From assembly GCA_001970855.1 (NCBI GenBank), contig LSSN01005876.1, positions 1 through 21,313 of the forward strand: a DNA stretch of 21,313 bases. The letters run 5' to 3'. Below, piece by piece: positions 10,578 to 20,715 of the stretch. Each line of letters begins with the position of its first letter. Within the stretch, counting starts at the first letter, position 1. The translations under genes were made by a program, and so were the position numbers. The DNA is from Smittium culicis. Its lineage: Eukaryota; Kickxellomycota; Harpellomycetes; Harpellales; Legeriomycetaceae. The notes beneath the pieces were generated by a model. It was given only the letters and a program-made list of their open reading frames with translations. It searched no databases and was not told the DNA's origin.

Positions 10578-10773
10578 TTAACCCTTTCCCGTCCAGCAAC
10601 CTTAATTAATTCAGTTTATTGATTCGTTAATGATTTATATACAATTTAATTATTTGCTGTTTATTTTTAACATACCAATGATTATAATAGCACGAAATTT
10701 AACTATAAATACCGAATTCAGTTGGCTAGATTTGGTAGATCAAAAAATAGTCTACCGCTTGTGAAAGGGTTAA
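10578..10773 (+). mobile_element. piggyBac-type MITE, copy A (188 bp with TTAA on both sides)
   Basis: The element spans 10582-10769, starts CCCTTTCCC and ends GTGAAAGGG, and is bordered by TTAA at 10578-10581 and 10770-10773. A TTAA target duplication with ends starting CCC is the piggyBac signature. It has no ORF, so it would be non-autonomous. Two diverged copies lie at 18141 and 18900. They share the core TTTATTGATTCGTTAATGAT / ATTTGCTGTT, CAGTTGGCTA near the right end, and the terminal ATAGTCTACC...GAAAGGG. Copy A also has an inner inverted repeat, GGTAGA...TCTACC, near the right end. It sits between the SDR and GCIP-like genes, about 200 bp before the latter's start, so it could affect that promoter. 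Confidence 0.75.
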
Positions 10774-10966
10774 GGCCATTTAACCATGAAAAAAAATCTG
10801 CATTTAAACGTTTTCTATCCAATCATTTAATTAAGTCGATATAAAAAAAAAGTGAAATTATTGCGCAGAATTTTTCGATTTAAAAGTCAAATGTTATCAT
10901 AAAAAATGTATCTGTTTTTCATCTTATCATATTTATTAGGATTTAAAAGCTTTTAGATTCATCACT

Positions 10967-12159
10967 ATGTCAACTCAAGATACGAGACTAGAAACTTTCT
11001 TTAGAAAAATACATTCTAAAATCAATTTTTTAAAAGATCAAATTTCCCCTTTCAAAGGCAATGAAAATAATTCTTACTCTTTGTCTCCACAAGATTTCCA
11101 CAATCGCTTAGGTAATATTTTATTAATCATTTCTTGTAAATTTAAATTATTTTATTTATATTTTATTTTCTAAATGGAAACCAACTTCTAATGTGTTTCT
11201 ACGTGCTAGCTACTTATCATAATTAAAAAAATTGCCTTCTCTTATTCATAGCCTCTATTAGCGCACAGCTGAATAAGGAAGTTACAAAATTCGTCCTTGC
11301 TGGAAAACCACCGCTATCCAAAAGCGAAATCGTTGAAATCGCCCCTCTAATTTACCAAAAAGCTCTCGAAATTTCAAATCTTATTGGCATAGTCCCTAAA
11401 AATTTCGGGAGTACTTTTATACTTCTACTAGTCGATCAAGTTGTCGATACTTTTGAAAACGTGATGCAAGTAATTGAAGTTTTTTTTGACGCTGAAAATC
11501 TCTCTTTGTCTGAGTATACAAAAAAACTCGTGACTACTTCTAAATCTATGAAAAGTTGTGAAGCTTTATCCAATTTTGTTTCAGACAATCGTGAAGCTGT
11601 TGAAAAATTGTGGAAACTCCAAGTTATGGGGTTTTTAGATGATGGCATTGATGAAGTAAGCTTGGCAATTCATGATTTAGAAAATGAAAGTCAGCTTAAC
11701 TCAGTAAATGTATCAGGAAATGACGTAAATGATTTATCTGAATCCTTCCAAAATATGAATCTGTCTACTTCAGAAGCAAAGATTAAACTGTACAAAGAAT
11801 TTTTAGCCATTTTAATATCCTCAAACCTCATGGTATATAAGATACACAAATCTATATTACAAAAGAACACATTTACCTCTGAAGAAAAAACAGTTTGGTA
11901 TGACCGACTTCTAGAACTCGGAAAAAAAATCCCTGAGATATCTGACGACCTCGTTTTCATTTCATTATACTCTGAGCCTGGAAAGCCTTGGCAGCAACTT
12001 TCAATTTCTAAAGCAAGGGAACTATCCATCCTCTCAATTTCCATAATCGAATTAGCTACTAGTTTTGGTGACCATTCTACATCTGTAAGCATCGATAAAA
12101 TAAAAAGCACTTTTCTCAAATTCGTCAATAAATCTGACCCTAACTCATCCCCACGTTAA
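10967..12159 (+). CDS. GCIP / cyclin-D1-binding-protein-1 family protein (two exons, 350 aa)
   Basis: Exons 10967-11111 and 11252-12159 join across a 140-nt intron (GTAATA...TCATAG) in frame, G|CC, to give 350 aa. That is close to human CCNDBP1 (about 360). The protein is helical and acidic. A predicted amphipathic N-terminal helix (FFRKIHSKINFLKDQI, about 11-26) is followed by helices in exon 2 and NREAVEKLWKL near 163. An acidic Ser/Asn linker covers about 190-218. The C-terminal block GKKIPEISDDLVFISLYSEP (about 271-290) followed by SKARELSILSISIIELA resembles the GCIP pattern of a conserved DDL...LYPP segment and a long helix. In animals this family binds cyclin D1 and acts as a negative HLH-type regulator; in fungi its role is little known. 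Another long helical fungal protein is possible. A reading that starts at 11464 would be truncated, because the open frame continues up to the intron acceptor. Confidence 0.7.
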
Positions 12160-14978
12160 TACATTTTTTCTCATGAAAGATTATTTTGAGAAGAATAACT
12201 TTTTTTATTACTCATTCCCTTCAGCTGACTTTACTTGCACTTCTAAGTAATATCTGAAAATGTTATTGATTGAGTTTTCTAGCACAATCAATAGCTATAT
12301 CACATTCACATTAGATTATAGATTTTATTAGAAAAGTAGCTCCTTCACTACTAAAAGTCTGTTAAAAAAAAAATTCCTCTTTATTAAAATTTTTCCCGCG
12401 CATTTTTCGAATTTTTATTGGATTGATCTTAACTTTTTCTATTTACCTAATCCTTTTATGATTTACTCGCTCTGATATTTTACCATATTTAAGACTATAT
12501 ATCAACATACCTTTAATAGTTCACCTAACATTTTAATAATCTAATTAATAAGTAATTTATTTTACTGATATCTATTTATTTTTTTAATCTAATCAATAGG
12601 CAATTGATTTTTATTAATATTATTTTTACTTTTTTTTTTTTAGAAAAACTATATTTTTTAAAAATAATTGAAATATAAAAAGTTTTCATTTATATAATTA
12701 TCATTTTTTTAATTTTTATAAATTAAATTTCTATATTTATGAAAAGATCATTAGTCTGGCTTATATTTACAATACGCTTAATCAATTATAGAGCAGTTTT
12801 ATCGCGACATTTTTTGCCTACTTTTTAGACTATAGATTTTTAATGACATAATTGAGAGATTATTTATAAGAATGGATGTTTTTTAATAAAATTTTCCAAT
12901 TTGAAATACTACTTTTATTTTTTATATTTCTTGATTTATATAAATCATTGGATTAAGGATGTTCGATATTATTAACTACAAGGCCCATATAAACTCAAAA
13001 AAAAAATTCATTCACATTCTCAATTCTGGTCTTATATTTAAATTTTCCTCCATTAATCATTTATAGAACCAGTAGATTATAAGAAAATGTTAAAATTGGA
13101 AAGCCTATTGAATAAAAGTTGTTAGACTGACAAAAAAACATACTTGATACCACATTTTTGGCATATTTTCACATTCTAGATATCAACAATCTAGAAAATT
13201 AAAATAAATTTATTTGTTATAATCGTATATTATTATACAGATAGGCTTATATCTATTTTTGTGAATATAAAACTAAAACAGATTTTTTAATTATTATCTT
13301 GTAATTTACTATTGCTACTTTTTTTATTCGAATTCATAATAATTAAAGTATATTTTATAATCAATAAATTATCATAAATTTGAAAAAAAAAATTTCGAGA
13401 AAATTCTCTCACTAGAAAGGTCAAAAATTTCATTTTGACACTAGGTTAAGATGAATTTTTTAATCAATATAACCAATTTTAATAATTATAAGCCTATATT
13501 ATATTAAATGATATATTAAATTATATTAAAAATATCTTGTTAATATTTTTAATACTTAGTTAGTTTTTGGTTTCTTCTGAACTTTTCTTAAAGTTTCGGC
13601 CCAATGAATAATCGATTATGCCAAGGGATGTTTTATTTAATTTTTATTATTTTAGTTATTAAAATTAAAATTAAATTTAAATTTCATAAATTATATTAAG
13701 AATTAAATGAAATATATTCTGCTTAAGCTATAAATTTGGCGAAATTTTAACTTTTTTCAATTTATCGAATATTTTTAAAATTTTTTTTTTAGTATTTATG
13801 GTTTAAAAATTTAATCTTTGAAAATCTAAATTTTCTAATACTCCTTTTCTTGCCAAAATTACATCGTTTTTTAAATCTTCTGCTTTCGTATTTTTTATTG
13901 GATAATTGATATAATTTATTTTTTTCAATTTTTTTGCCGATTTTACACGTCTATGAACACTAATTTTTAGTAAAATGACTTAATTTTTTTTATAGTATTG
14001 AATAATTAGTAATTGGTGTTTTAGATTTTGATTTTATTGTTGTTGATATTTTCGGCTATAGTGGTGCTCATTGAAGTTTGTTATTAATTGATAATGTAAT
14101 AAACAATAAAAATTAAAAAAAAATTTTACGCTTCTTGATTTAATAATGATTTATTATTTGTTAAGCTTATAATGTGAGTAAAATAAAACAGTTAAAATAA
14201 ATATTTAATTTTAAGCTAAAATTTTCTAAGGAAAAACCTCAAGGTGAAAAAACCTTTTTTTCGTTCTGCTTTGTTCTTTTGTATATTTTTTTTTTGTTCT
14301 TTTGTTGTCTTATAATTTATTTTGTCTTTTATGCTTTATATTCCAAATATAATTACTCCTGAGCTCGGTAACTCGGTTCTGTTTATTAAATCAACGACAT
14401 TTTAGAATTTATAAATTGAGTGTAATTAGTCAACTGTTTAAATTCTCGGGAAATTCACTAGTTTTTGTTATTCTAGTGTGGCCCTAATATTTATTTTTCA
14501 ATATTATCTAATTAATATATCTTTATTTGATTATACTTCATGTCAGTGGTGGAGCTATTGTTTTAACTCGCTATGTCAAAGGTAAATAATAAAAGCTAGA
14601 AAGTAGAGATATAATGTTATAATTAAAGTTTATCCAGATATGGTATTAATTTTTATAAGCTTACTTGATAATTTATGCATATGTATAGAGCATAAATTAA
14701 GGTATTATAACCTACTAAATATTTTCAATAAATAAATGAAGGCTCCATTCTACAACATAATATAAAAGCTACGCTTTTGGACAGAACTTGACCTCGCACT
14801 CGAAAGTATAAATAATTTTATTCTAGCAAATAAAAAATCTTTAATAAATAGAAAACAAATCCCTAAATAAATTACAAATATTATTTTAAAAAAATAAATA
14901 AAAACTTACTCCTTACTTCCTATTAGTTAAAAAAGCCACCCATTGATTTTTATACGTTTATTATTCCTAAATAATCAA

Positions 14979-14989
14979 CCCCCCCCCCC
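14979..14989 (+). repeat. Poly-C run (C11)
   Basis: Eleven consecutive C residues stand out in DNA that is otherwise nearly all A/T. Such runs are prone to slippage and to sequencing error, so the exact length may be unreliable. Confidence 0.8.
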
Positions 14990-15180
14990 GTGAAACCTCA
15001 AAGAAGCAAGAAAGATTTTTCTTATTAATAATAACAATATTTAATCTATAATTTTAATCGATCATCCTAAATAAATTGTAAAATTAAATAACAATATAAT
15101 TTTTCAATAAAATTTAGCTAAATTTGGCAAAATGGAAAAAATATTTTTTTAGTTTTCGAATCCGAATTTACTTTAAAGAG

Positions 15181-15211
15181 TCTCTCTGCCTCTGCCTCTC
15201 TCTCCATCTCT
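15181..15211 (+). repeat. CT-rich microsatellite
   Basis: An interrupted pyrimidine run of CT and CTGCCT units, TCTCTCTGCCTCTGCCTCTC, continues as TCTCCATCTCT. It lies just upstream of a less AT-rich patch containing repeated TGGAA motifs. Confidence 0.75.
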
Positions 15212-15571
15212 GATGAAAACTAATCGTTTGTTGTATGCACAGAAACAATGGAACCTTATGGGAAATCACAGATCATTATGGAAAATCAAAGTAAATTTTG
15301 GAATACAATGGAATGTTATCCATGATTATTTCCAGTTGCTTCTAGAGCCATCTAGAACATTTCATAATATTCCGCAAGTTACTATCTGAAAATTATTAAT
15401 GCTTTTATAATTATCTTTATTTAATTATATCATTCATATTTTTCTTCAAAAGTATAAAAGGGATAACCTTTTTCCATCTTTCAGAAAAAATCTAAGCGTA
15501 ATATTTATTTTATTATAATTATCCCACTAAAAATATATTATCCATATGATATTAAATAATAAAACTATCTT

Positions 15572-15605
15572 AGTTTCAGTTTCAGTTTCAGTCTCAGTTT
15601 CAGTC
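15572..15605 (+). repeat. TTTCAG hexanucleotide microsatellite
   Basis: Five units of TTTCAG (one changed to TCTCAG) run in tandem. The tract ends seven bases before a GC-rich inverted repeat. It is not a known telomere unit. Confidence 0.85.
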
Positions 15606-15611
15606 CAAAAT

Positions 15612-15670
15612 TAGCCCTGTCTTTACTCCTCCCTTCACGACTAATATGATAGGTACTGAAGACAGGGCTA
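15612..15670. repeat. GC-rich inverted repeat (12-bp perfect stem, 35-nt loop)
   Basis: TAGCCCTGTCTT at 15612-15623 is the exact reverse complement of AAGACAGGGCTA at 15659-15670. The loop contains CTCCTCCC, which can pair with GAGGAG just after the stem. In this AT-rich region a GC-rich perfect stem is unusual. It could be a structured RNA, a tiny fold-back element or the remnant of transposon ends. Confidence 0.7.
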
Positions 15671-18136
15671 GAGGAGAGTTTTCTGGGCGAATTATATATA
15701 TATATTTTAATTTTTTTTCAAAAGTGTCTTTAAAAAAACAATTATAGTTAGTATAATAGTAGATTATTTTAGTCTAACAAATTTAATGTATAATTTTTTT
15801 TTTTCAATTACCCATTAAATTATCAAAATTTATCAGATAGAGTGACTAAAAATATGGAGCGCTCAGAGCTATGATTTTGAGTTTATTTTTTTAATATAGA
15901 TTGGATACTCAAAAATTTTCGATCTAGTAATATTTATTTTTATTTCATGAAAGAAATAGTTGAAAATTACTTTAAAATATTTAAAAAAATAGACTTAAAT
16001 TTTAAAAGCGTATTATAAATCTATAAAGAATTTTAATACATAATTTTATACGATTTTTTTCGTATAAATTATTTTAGGATAAACATATAAGGGAAAATTA
16101 AAAAATTCACGTAATTCTGTCTCTTTTAATACTGTTTATTATTTTTTTAGTTTGATTTATTTCATAAATAGGCAAACTAACTATGTTTAAAATTTTTAGT
16201 TGAGATAACTGAGATAACTGTAACATTTTATCACTCACTCAAAATATTTGCACGTTTATTTTTATTTTATATCAGATTCAAAGATAAATTAGTGATTTTA
16301 TCAAAAAAGTTCAAATTTTTTTTATCTTATAACATTTTTGGTTAATTTATGCTTCTTAAAGCGGCAATAAAATAATTCTAATTAGGAATTTAATGATAAA
16401 TTATTTTTGTGCTACTATAGGACCGTCATATGATTATATGTGATGAAAAAAAATACCCAAATGGAAAAAGCACTCAAATTTTAATATTATAAAATTTACT
16501 TTGTCTTATATAACATTTTACTATGATATTTTATAATTTGCAAGCAAGCACTAGTCCAAAAAACTTATAATAATAGATTTTATTAATGAAGGTTATTATA
16601 GAATACTTAGTATATTAATTGTGTTGAATTTGTTTTTTGGTAGATTTATTATTGGTTTATATATAAGAATTATTTATTATGTGATTTACTGGAAGGATAA
16701 AAAATTTTTCAAGGTATAACAATTTTTTTTCCTTTTTCCTTTTTCCGATTTAATGGTAAATTTATTGAGATATTAATTAAACAAAAATATAATTAATGGA
16801 TAAAATGTGTTTTTTGACTCGAAGCTATAATTCTATTGACGTTTTAAAGTATTTAGTACATTTAATTGATATTTTTATCGATATTTACATATAACTTTGC
16901 TTGATGATTGCGAAATAGTATATTATAATACCTACTCCATTGAAAAAGATAAAATATAAATATAAATTTTATTGATAATTAAGTAATAATAACTAAACTA
17001 TCAAGGTGGTAAAATAACGAAAATAGCTACGGATAAAGCTTTTTTAATATCACGATTATTCACAAAATTCGTAAATCTATATTAATTTATATAATATAGA
17101 TAGTTCTTATAAGCTTATATTAGATATGGTTTAGTTTTTAAGATGTGATTATATTGTGATTATGGCCTTGATAGATACCAATTTTGCGTTAATGTTATAT
17201 AATTAGATAAAAATATGCGTTAATAAAGGTATATTTTGTGCTGTATTAATTTATTTGAGAAATAATTTTGTTAAGAATTTATGTATTTTTATGCTTTCTT
17301 ATTTGATTTTTCTTTCATACAGGGGGCTATAGAAAATTGTTCTTAATATATGTCAAAATATTTACTAATTATAATTAAAACGTAACTTTATGTTATTAGG
17401 AAATACTCAGTGCTGATTTACGTCATTGGAAATTTATAAAAAGATATTAATATCAATATAATTGTCGTTAATATAAATAATCTTTAAATGATAAACATGT
17501 GGTATAATTTTAGTATTATGGCACTATATTTGCCTTAAATCAAGGATTAAAAGTATGATTTGATATTTAGAGATAAATAATGGGTGTTTGAAAATAAATT
17601 TAAGGCTTAACTTTATGTAAAAATATTAAAAATTGATTTTTTATTAGCGTTTAAAAAATTCCAATCTTTTAGCTATACGAGATTATTATTATTTTTTTGA
17701 AACCAATTTCTCTTATTTTTTTATTAATATACATAGATATTTGTTAACTATAGAAGAATATTTTGAAATTTAAAAAAAAAAATCAATAATTATTTATCGC
17801 GAATGAGCCGATAATTTCGACTATAAGAACCCATTTGTAAAAAATTCAAGTGTAATATAATTCCAAACACATTCGTTATAATCAATATTTTTTCTATTTC
17901 ATCTTTTCACTAATTTTTTATTATAATTATAGTATTTACTCCTTTCTAGCTTTCATCTTTCCATATTTAAATAATTAAATCAGAGCTGCTCTAAATTAAA
18001 ATTTGCAGATTAAAATTCACAATGAAAATGTAATTAGTAAGTAGAAAGGGAAAAAATTTGCATATATTTTATTATGATATTTCTCAAATTATTTAATTTT
18101 TATTACGATAGTATTAGTAAAATTAAATCAATCTAA

Positions 18137-18331
18137 TTAACCCTTTCATGGGAGGTATACTACAATTGAGCTTCAAAAATAGCCAATTGAATCCTATAAA
18201 ATAATTATAGCTTCTTGAATCATTTAATTGTTGGTTTACAGTAAAATACTAGAAAATAATAATTTGCATATAAATAAAAAATGAATCAATAATTTAATTT
18301 TTTTAAAAAGATATGGATTGGAAAGGGTTGA
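18137..18331 (-). mobile_element. piggyBac-type MITE, copy C (187 bp, reverse orientation)
   Basis: The element spans 18141-18327 and runs from CCCTTTCATGGG to TTGGAAAGGG. TTAA lies on the left (18137-18140) and TTGA, probably a mutated TTAA, on the right (18328-18331). Its reverse complement aligns along its whole length with copies A and B: TTATTGATTC, TTATATGCAA, ATTCAATTGGCTA and ATAGTATACC fall in the same order and at similar spacing. It has no coding capacity and is clearly diverged from copy A. Confidence 0.7.
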
Positions 18332-18895
18332 GGGGATTTTATAGTGCACCAGTTAAATATTAGAACATATACAGACATATTTATATTTAGTTATTTATCT
18401 TTAGATGTTAAATTGATACGCATAATACTTTTGGTTGAAAATATGCTATCAGCTTTTTGTATTATTTAAGTAATTCTAATAAAAAAATTTTCAACTGTGT
18501 GCGAATTTTTTTATAGAAATTGCTCGAGTGTTTTTTACAGTCGAGCATAATTTTATTAATTCGATTTCAAACCCTATATTTCTAGAAACTAAGATTGTTG
18601 ATGTCTATCAATTATGAAATATTTTATTTCACAAAAAGAATTTCAATATTACGCATCTAATTGACGGATACTTTACTAAGAGAGCAAATATATGAATATA
18701 TGGTCACTTTGAATTAAAATTTATATTTAGCTATTATCCAATAAAACGACTTTAGTACTTTTTTTTTTATATAGATAGTATCACTTTTAAAATGAATTCA
18801 ACTGATAGAAAAATCAAAATAACTTTCCAACTCTACCAATAGTAATTTTACATTCAACTCTTTTATATTTGAAATTTTCTCCAAAAAATTTTTTT

Positions 18896-19092
18896 TTATC
18901 ATTATCCCGTTCAACACAATTTATAAAAATCAATTTATTGATTAGTTTATGATTTATAAGCAAATCTATTATTTGCTGTTATTTTACGACACACCAATGG
19001 TTCTTAAATCCTTGGAACTAATCAATTTTAATTGAACGCAGTTGGCTATATTTAGTTGTTCAAATATAGTTTACCTCTCGTGAAAAGGTTAT
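18896..19092 (+). mobile_element. piggyBac-type MITE, copy B (189 bp, TTAT on both sides)
   Basis: The element spans 18900-19088 and aligns to copy A in the same orientation: TTTATTGATTAGTTTATGAT, TATTATTTGCTGTT, ACACCAATGGTT, GCAGTTGGCTATATTTAG and ATAGTTTACCTCTCGTGAAA. Its left end is worn (CATTATCCCG for CCCTTTCCCG) and its right end reads GAAAAGG. It is flanked by TTAT on both sides where copy A has TTAA. It contains no ORF and lies 568 bp to the right of copy C, in opposite orientation. Confidence 0.7.
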
Positions 19093-19382
19093 AGCAATTT
19101 CGTTGCGCTTTAAAATAACCAATAAATAAATGGTTTATTAAAAAACGCAATTCTAAAATTAGTCAATAAATTTTAGAGTAAATTTCAATTTTCACCAATA
19201 ATAATTAGAATCTAAATTTGGTAGAAGAGGTTTGACCAGTATTTAATTAGAAAATGAAACTAATAACCCTAATATAAATTATTATAATAATTCAAATAAA
19301 CAGAACATTTGCTTATCCACCCCCTTTGACTAAATCAAAACCTGTATGTTTAAAACAGCCGTATTGAAAGTTTTTGGTATTC

Positions 19383-19422
19383 TTACGCATACGTTTATAC
19401 GCACGTATACACATATATACAC
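19383..19422. repeat. Alternating purine/pyrimidine tract (TA/CA/CG)
   Basis: The tract is mostly alternating purine and pyrimidine dinucleotides: TTACGCATACG, then TATACGCACGTATACACATA, then TATACAC. Tracts of this kind can expand and can adopt Z-form or cruciform DNA. No gene is nearby. Confidence 0.6.
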
Positions 19423-19878
19423 TTATTTTAAACATTTTTTTGTGTGAATTAAATAATTATTTATTTTTGTAGCGTCATAGATAAAAAAAATTCAATGATT
19501 ACTTTATATGTCTAGAATTCATTAAAATATTATTTTAATCTAAAAAAATCACTAAATATAAATTGTTGATATTTCAGTCTACATAAAGCATATATATTGA
19601 TTGTTGAAAATCTGTTATCATGACTTATATATATTAATTAAGCGTATAATCATATACAAAAGTATTATCAGCGTATAAACCACCTCTATCTCAATATAAA
19701 GCATCGAACTTTTAAAAAAATTAGTCATATTGAAATATGAAAATAGTTTAATCCATTTTAAAAAAATTAATTTGTAATAACTTAAATTGGTTTTATATTT
19801 CAATGCTAAAAATGAATAAAAAAGATGAAAATTCTTGCTAAATAAATAAAATGCCAAAACAGATTAATAGAATTAAAT

Positions 19879-19970
19879 AAAAAAGCTAATATCTAAAAAA
19901 AATTAATTAAAAAAGTTGACATTTAAAAAAAAATTGAAAAAAGCTATTATTAATATTTTTATTTAATTAG
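19879..19970 (+). repeat. Short degenerate tandem repeat (about 29 bp, three units)
   Basis: Three units begin AAAAAAGCTAATATCT, AAAAAAGTTGACATTT and AAAAAAGCTATTATTA, spaced 30 and 28 bp apart, and end in A/T-rich AATT. The A-rich content makes some of the likeness cheap, but the shared AAAAAAG(C/T)T starts support a duplication. Confidence 0.45.
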
Positions 19971-20206
19971 AGATTATTAGAACGAGATGTGAATTTTTTC
20001 CCCAGGAATTTATTTTTTATTATATATATTCGCCTGAATTAATGTAAAAGATATTTAACCTAGTATTGATTATAATCATAATTATTAATAGCAGTAGTGA
20101 AAACTAAAATGAACGAGTATTTTAATAAAAAAATACCTGAAAATTCAAAAAATCTCACATATATAACCAAAATAGATAGTTTATTACCGATCATATTTTT
20201 TGTTCA

Positions 20207-20715
20207 AAAATATGCCAGCGTGGAGAGTTAACAAAAAAAAATCTGCTACTAAAATAAAAAATATTTAGCGAAATTAAATTTACATATTTTTATCGTACAA
20301 TTTTATAGAGAAAACAATACTTATTCTAATGGATAGCTCATAAAAGTGTCAACTTGGAGCGTTAACATAAAATAAGTCGCCGTTCCACTAAAATTATGTG
20401 ATATAACACTGTGATTAAAATTTATTAGTATATATTTTATAAGTAAGCAATAATTATTCAAATTGATGGATCAAAAAATTGCCAATCTGGAGTGTTAAAG
20501 AAAAAAAGGTTTATGCTAAACTAAAAATATCAGATTGGAAACTAAATAAAATTTAATAGTACAAATTTTAAGAATAAATAGATATTATTATAACAGTTGG
20601 CTCAGAAAAGGGCCAAAATTTAGCGTTAATGCAAAAAAAGCTGCTGCCCCAATATAATTATCAGTTTGATACCAGAGATTTAATATTTATTAGTTTCGCT
20701 TCTAAGAGATGGCTA
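20207..20715 (+). repeat. Degenerate tandem array, four units of about 133 bp
   Basis: The units are 20207-20340 (134), 20341-20473 (133), 20474-20604 (131) and 20605-20715 (111, with an internal loss of about 20 bp). Each starts with an A-rich lead into a core seen as GCCAGCGTGGAGAGTTAAC, GTCAACTTGGAGCGTTAAC, GCCAATCTGGAGTGTTAAA and GCCAAAATTTAGCGTTAAT. Each ends near GGATAGCTCA, TGGATCA, TGGCTCA or TGGCTAA. The middle parts also align (for example AAAATTTATTAGTA with AAAATTTAATAGTA). A partial unit may precede it (AAATAGATAG...GATCA, about 20170-20193). There is no coding frame. The array looks like an old satellite or minisatellite. Confidence 0.7.

Noticed and set aside
11464..12159. GCIP-like gene starting at the ATG in exon 2
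   Set aside because: The frame is open and protein-like upstream to the acceptor at 11251, and a good exon 1 lies upstream.
14331..14405. Exon-like 24-codon frame MLYIPNIITPELG, and GGAIVLTRYVKG near 14548 beside GTAAAT
   Set aside because: Both are short, do not connect into a longer frame, and match no family I recognise.
15211..15390. TGATGA (15211) with a distant CTGA as a C/D box snoRNA
   Set aside because: The boxes are about 175 nt apart with no terminal stem, which is far too long for a snoRNA of this class.
18521..18547. TGCTCGA...TCGAGCA hairpin followed by A/T, like an intrinsic terminator
   Set aside because: The DNA is eukaryotic and no gene is nearby; a 7-bp stem can arise by chance.
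19618..19857. 79-codon minus ORF
   Set aside because: It is an Ile/Leu/Tyr/Lys-rich translation of AT-rich DNA, with no motif and no codon signal like that of the real genes.
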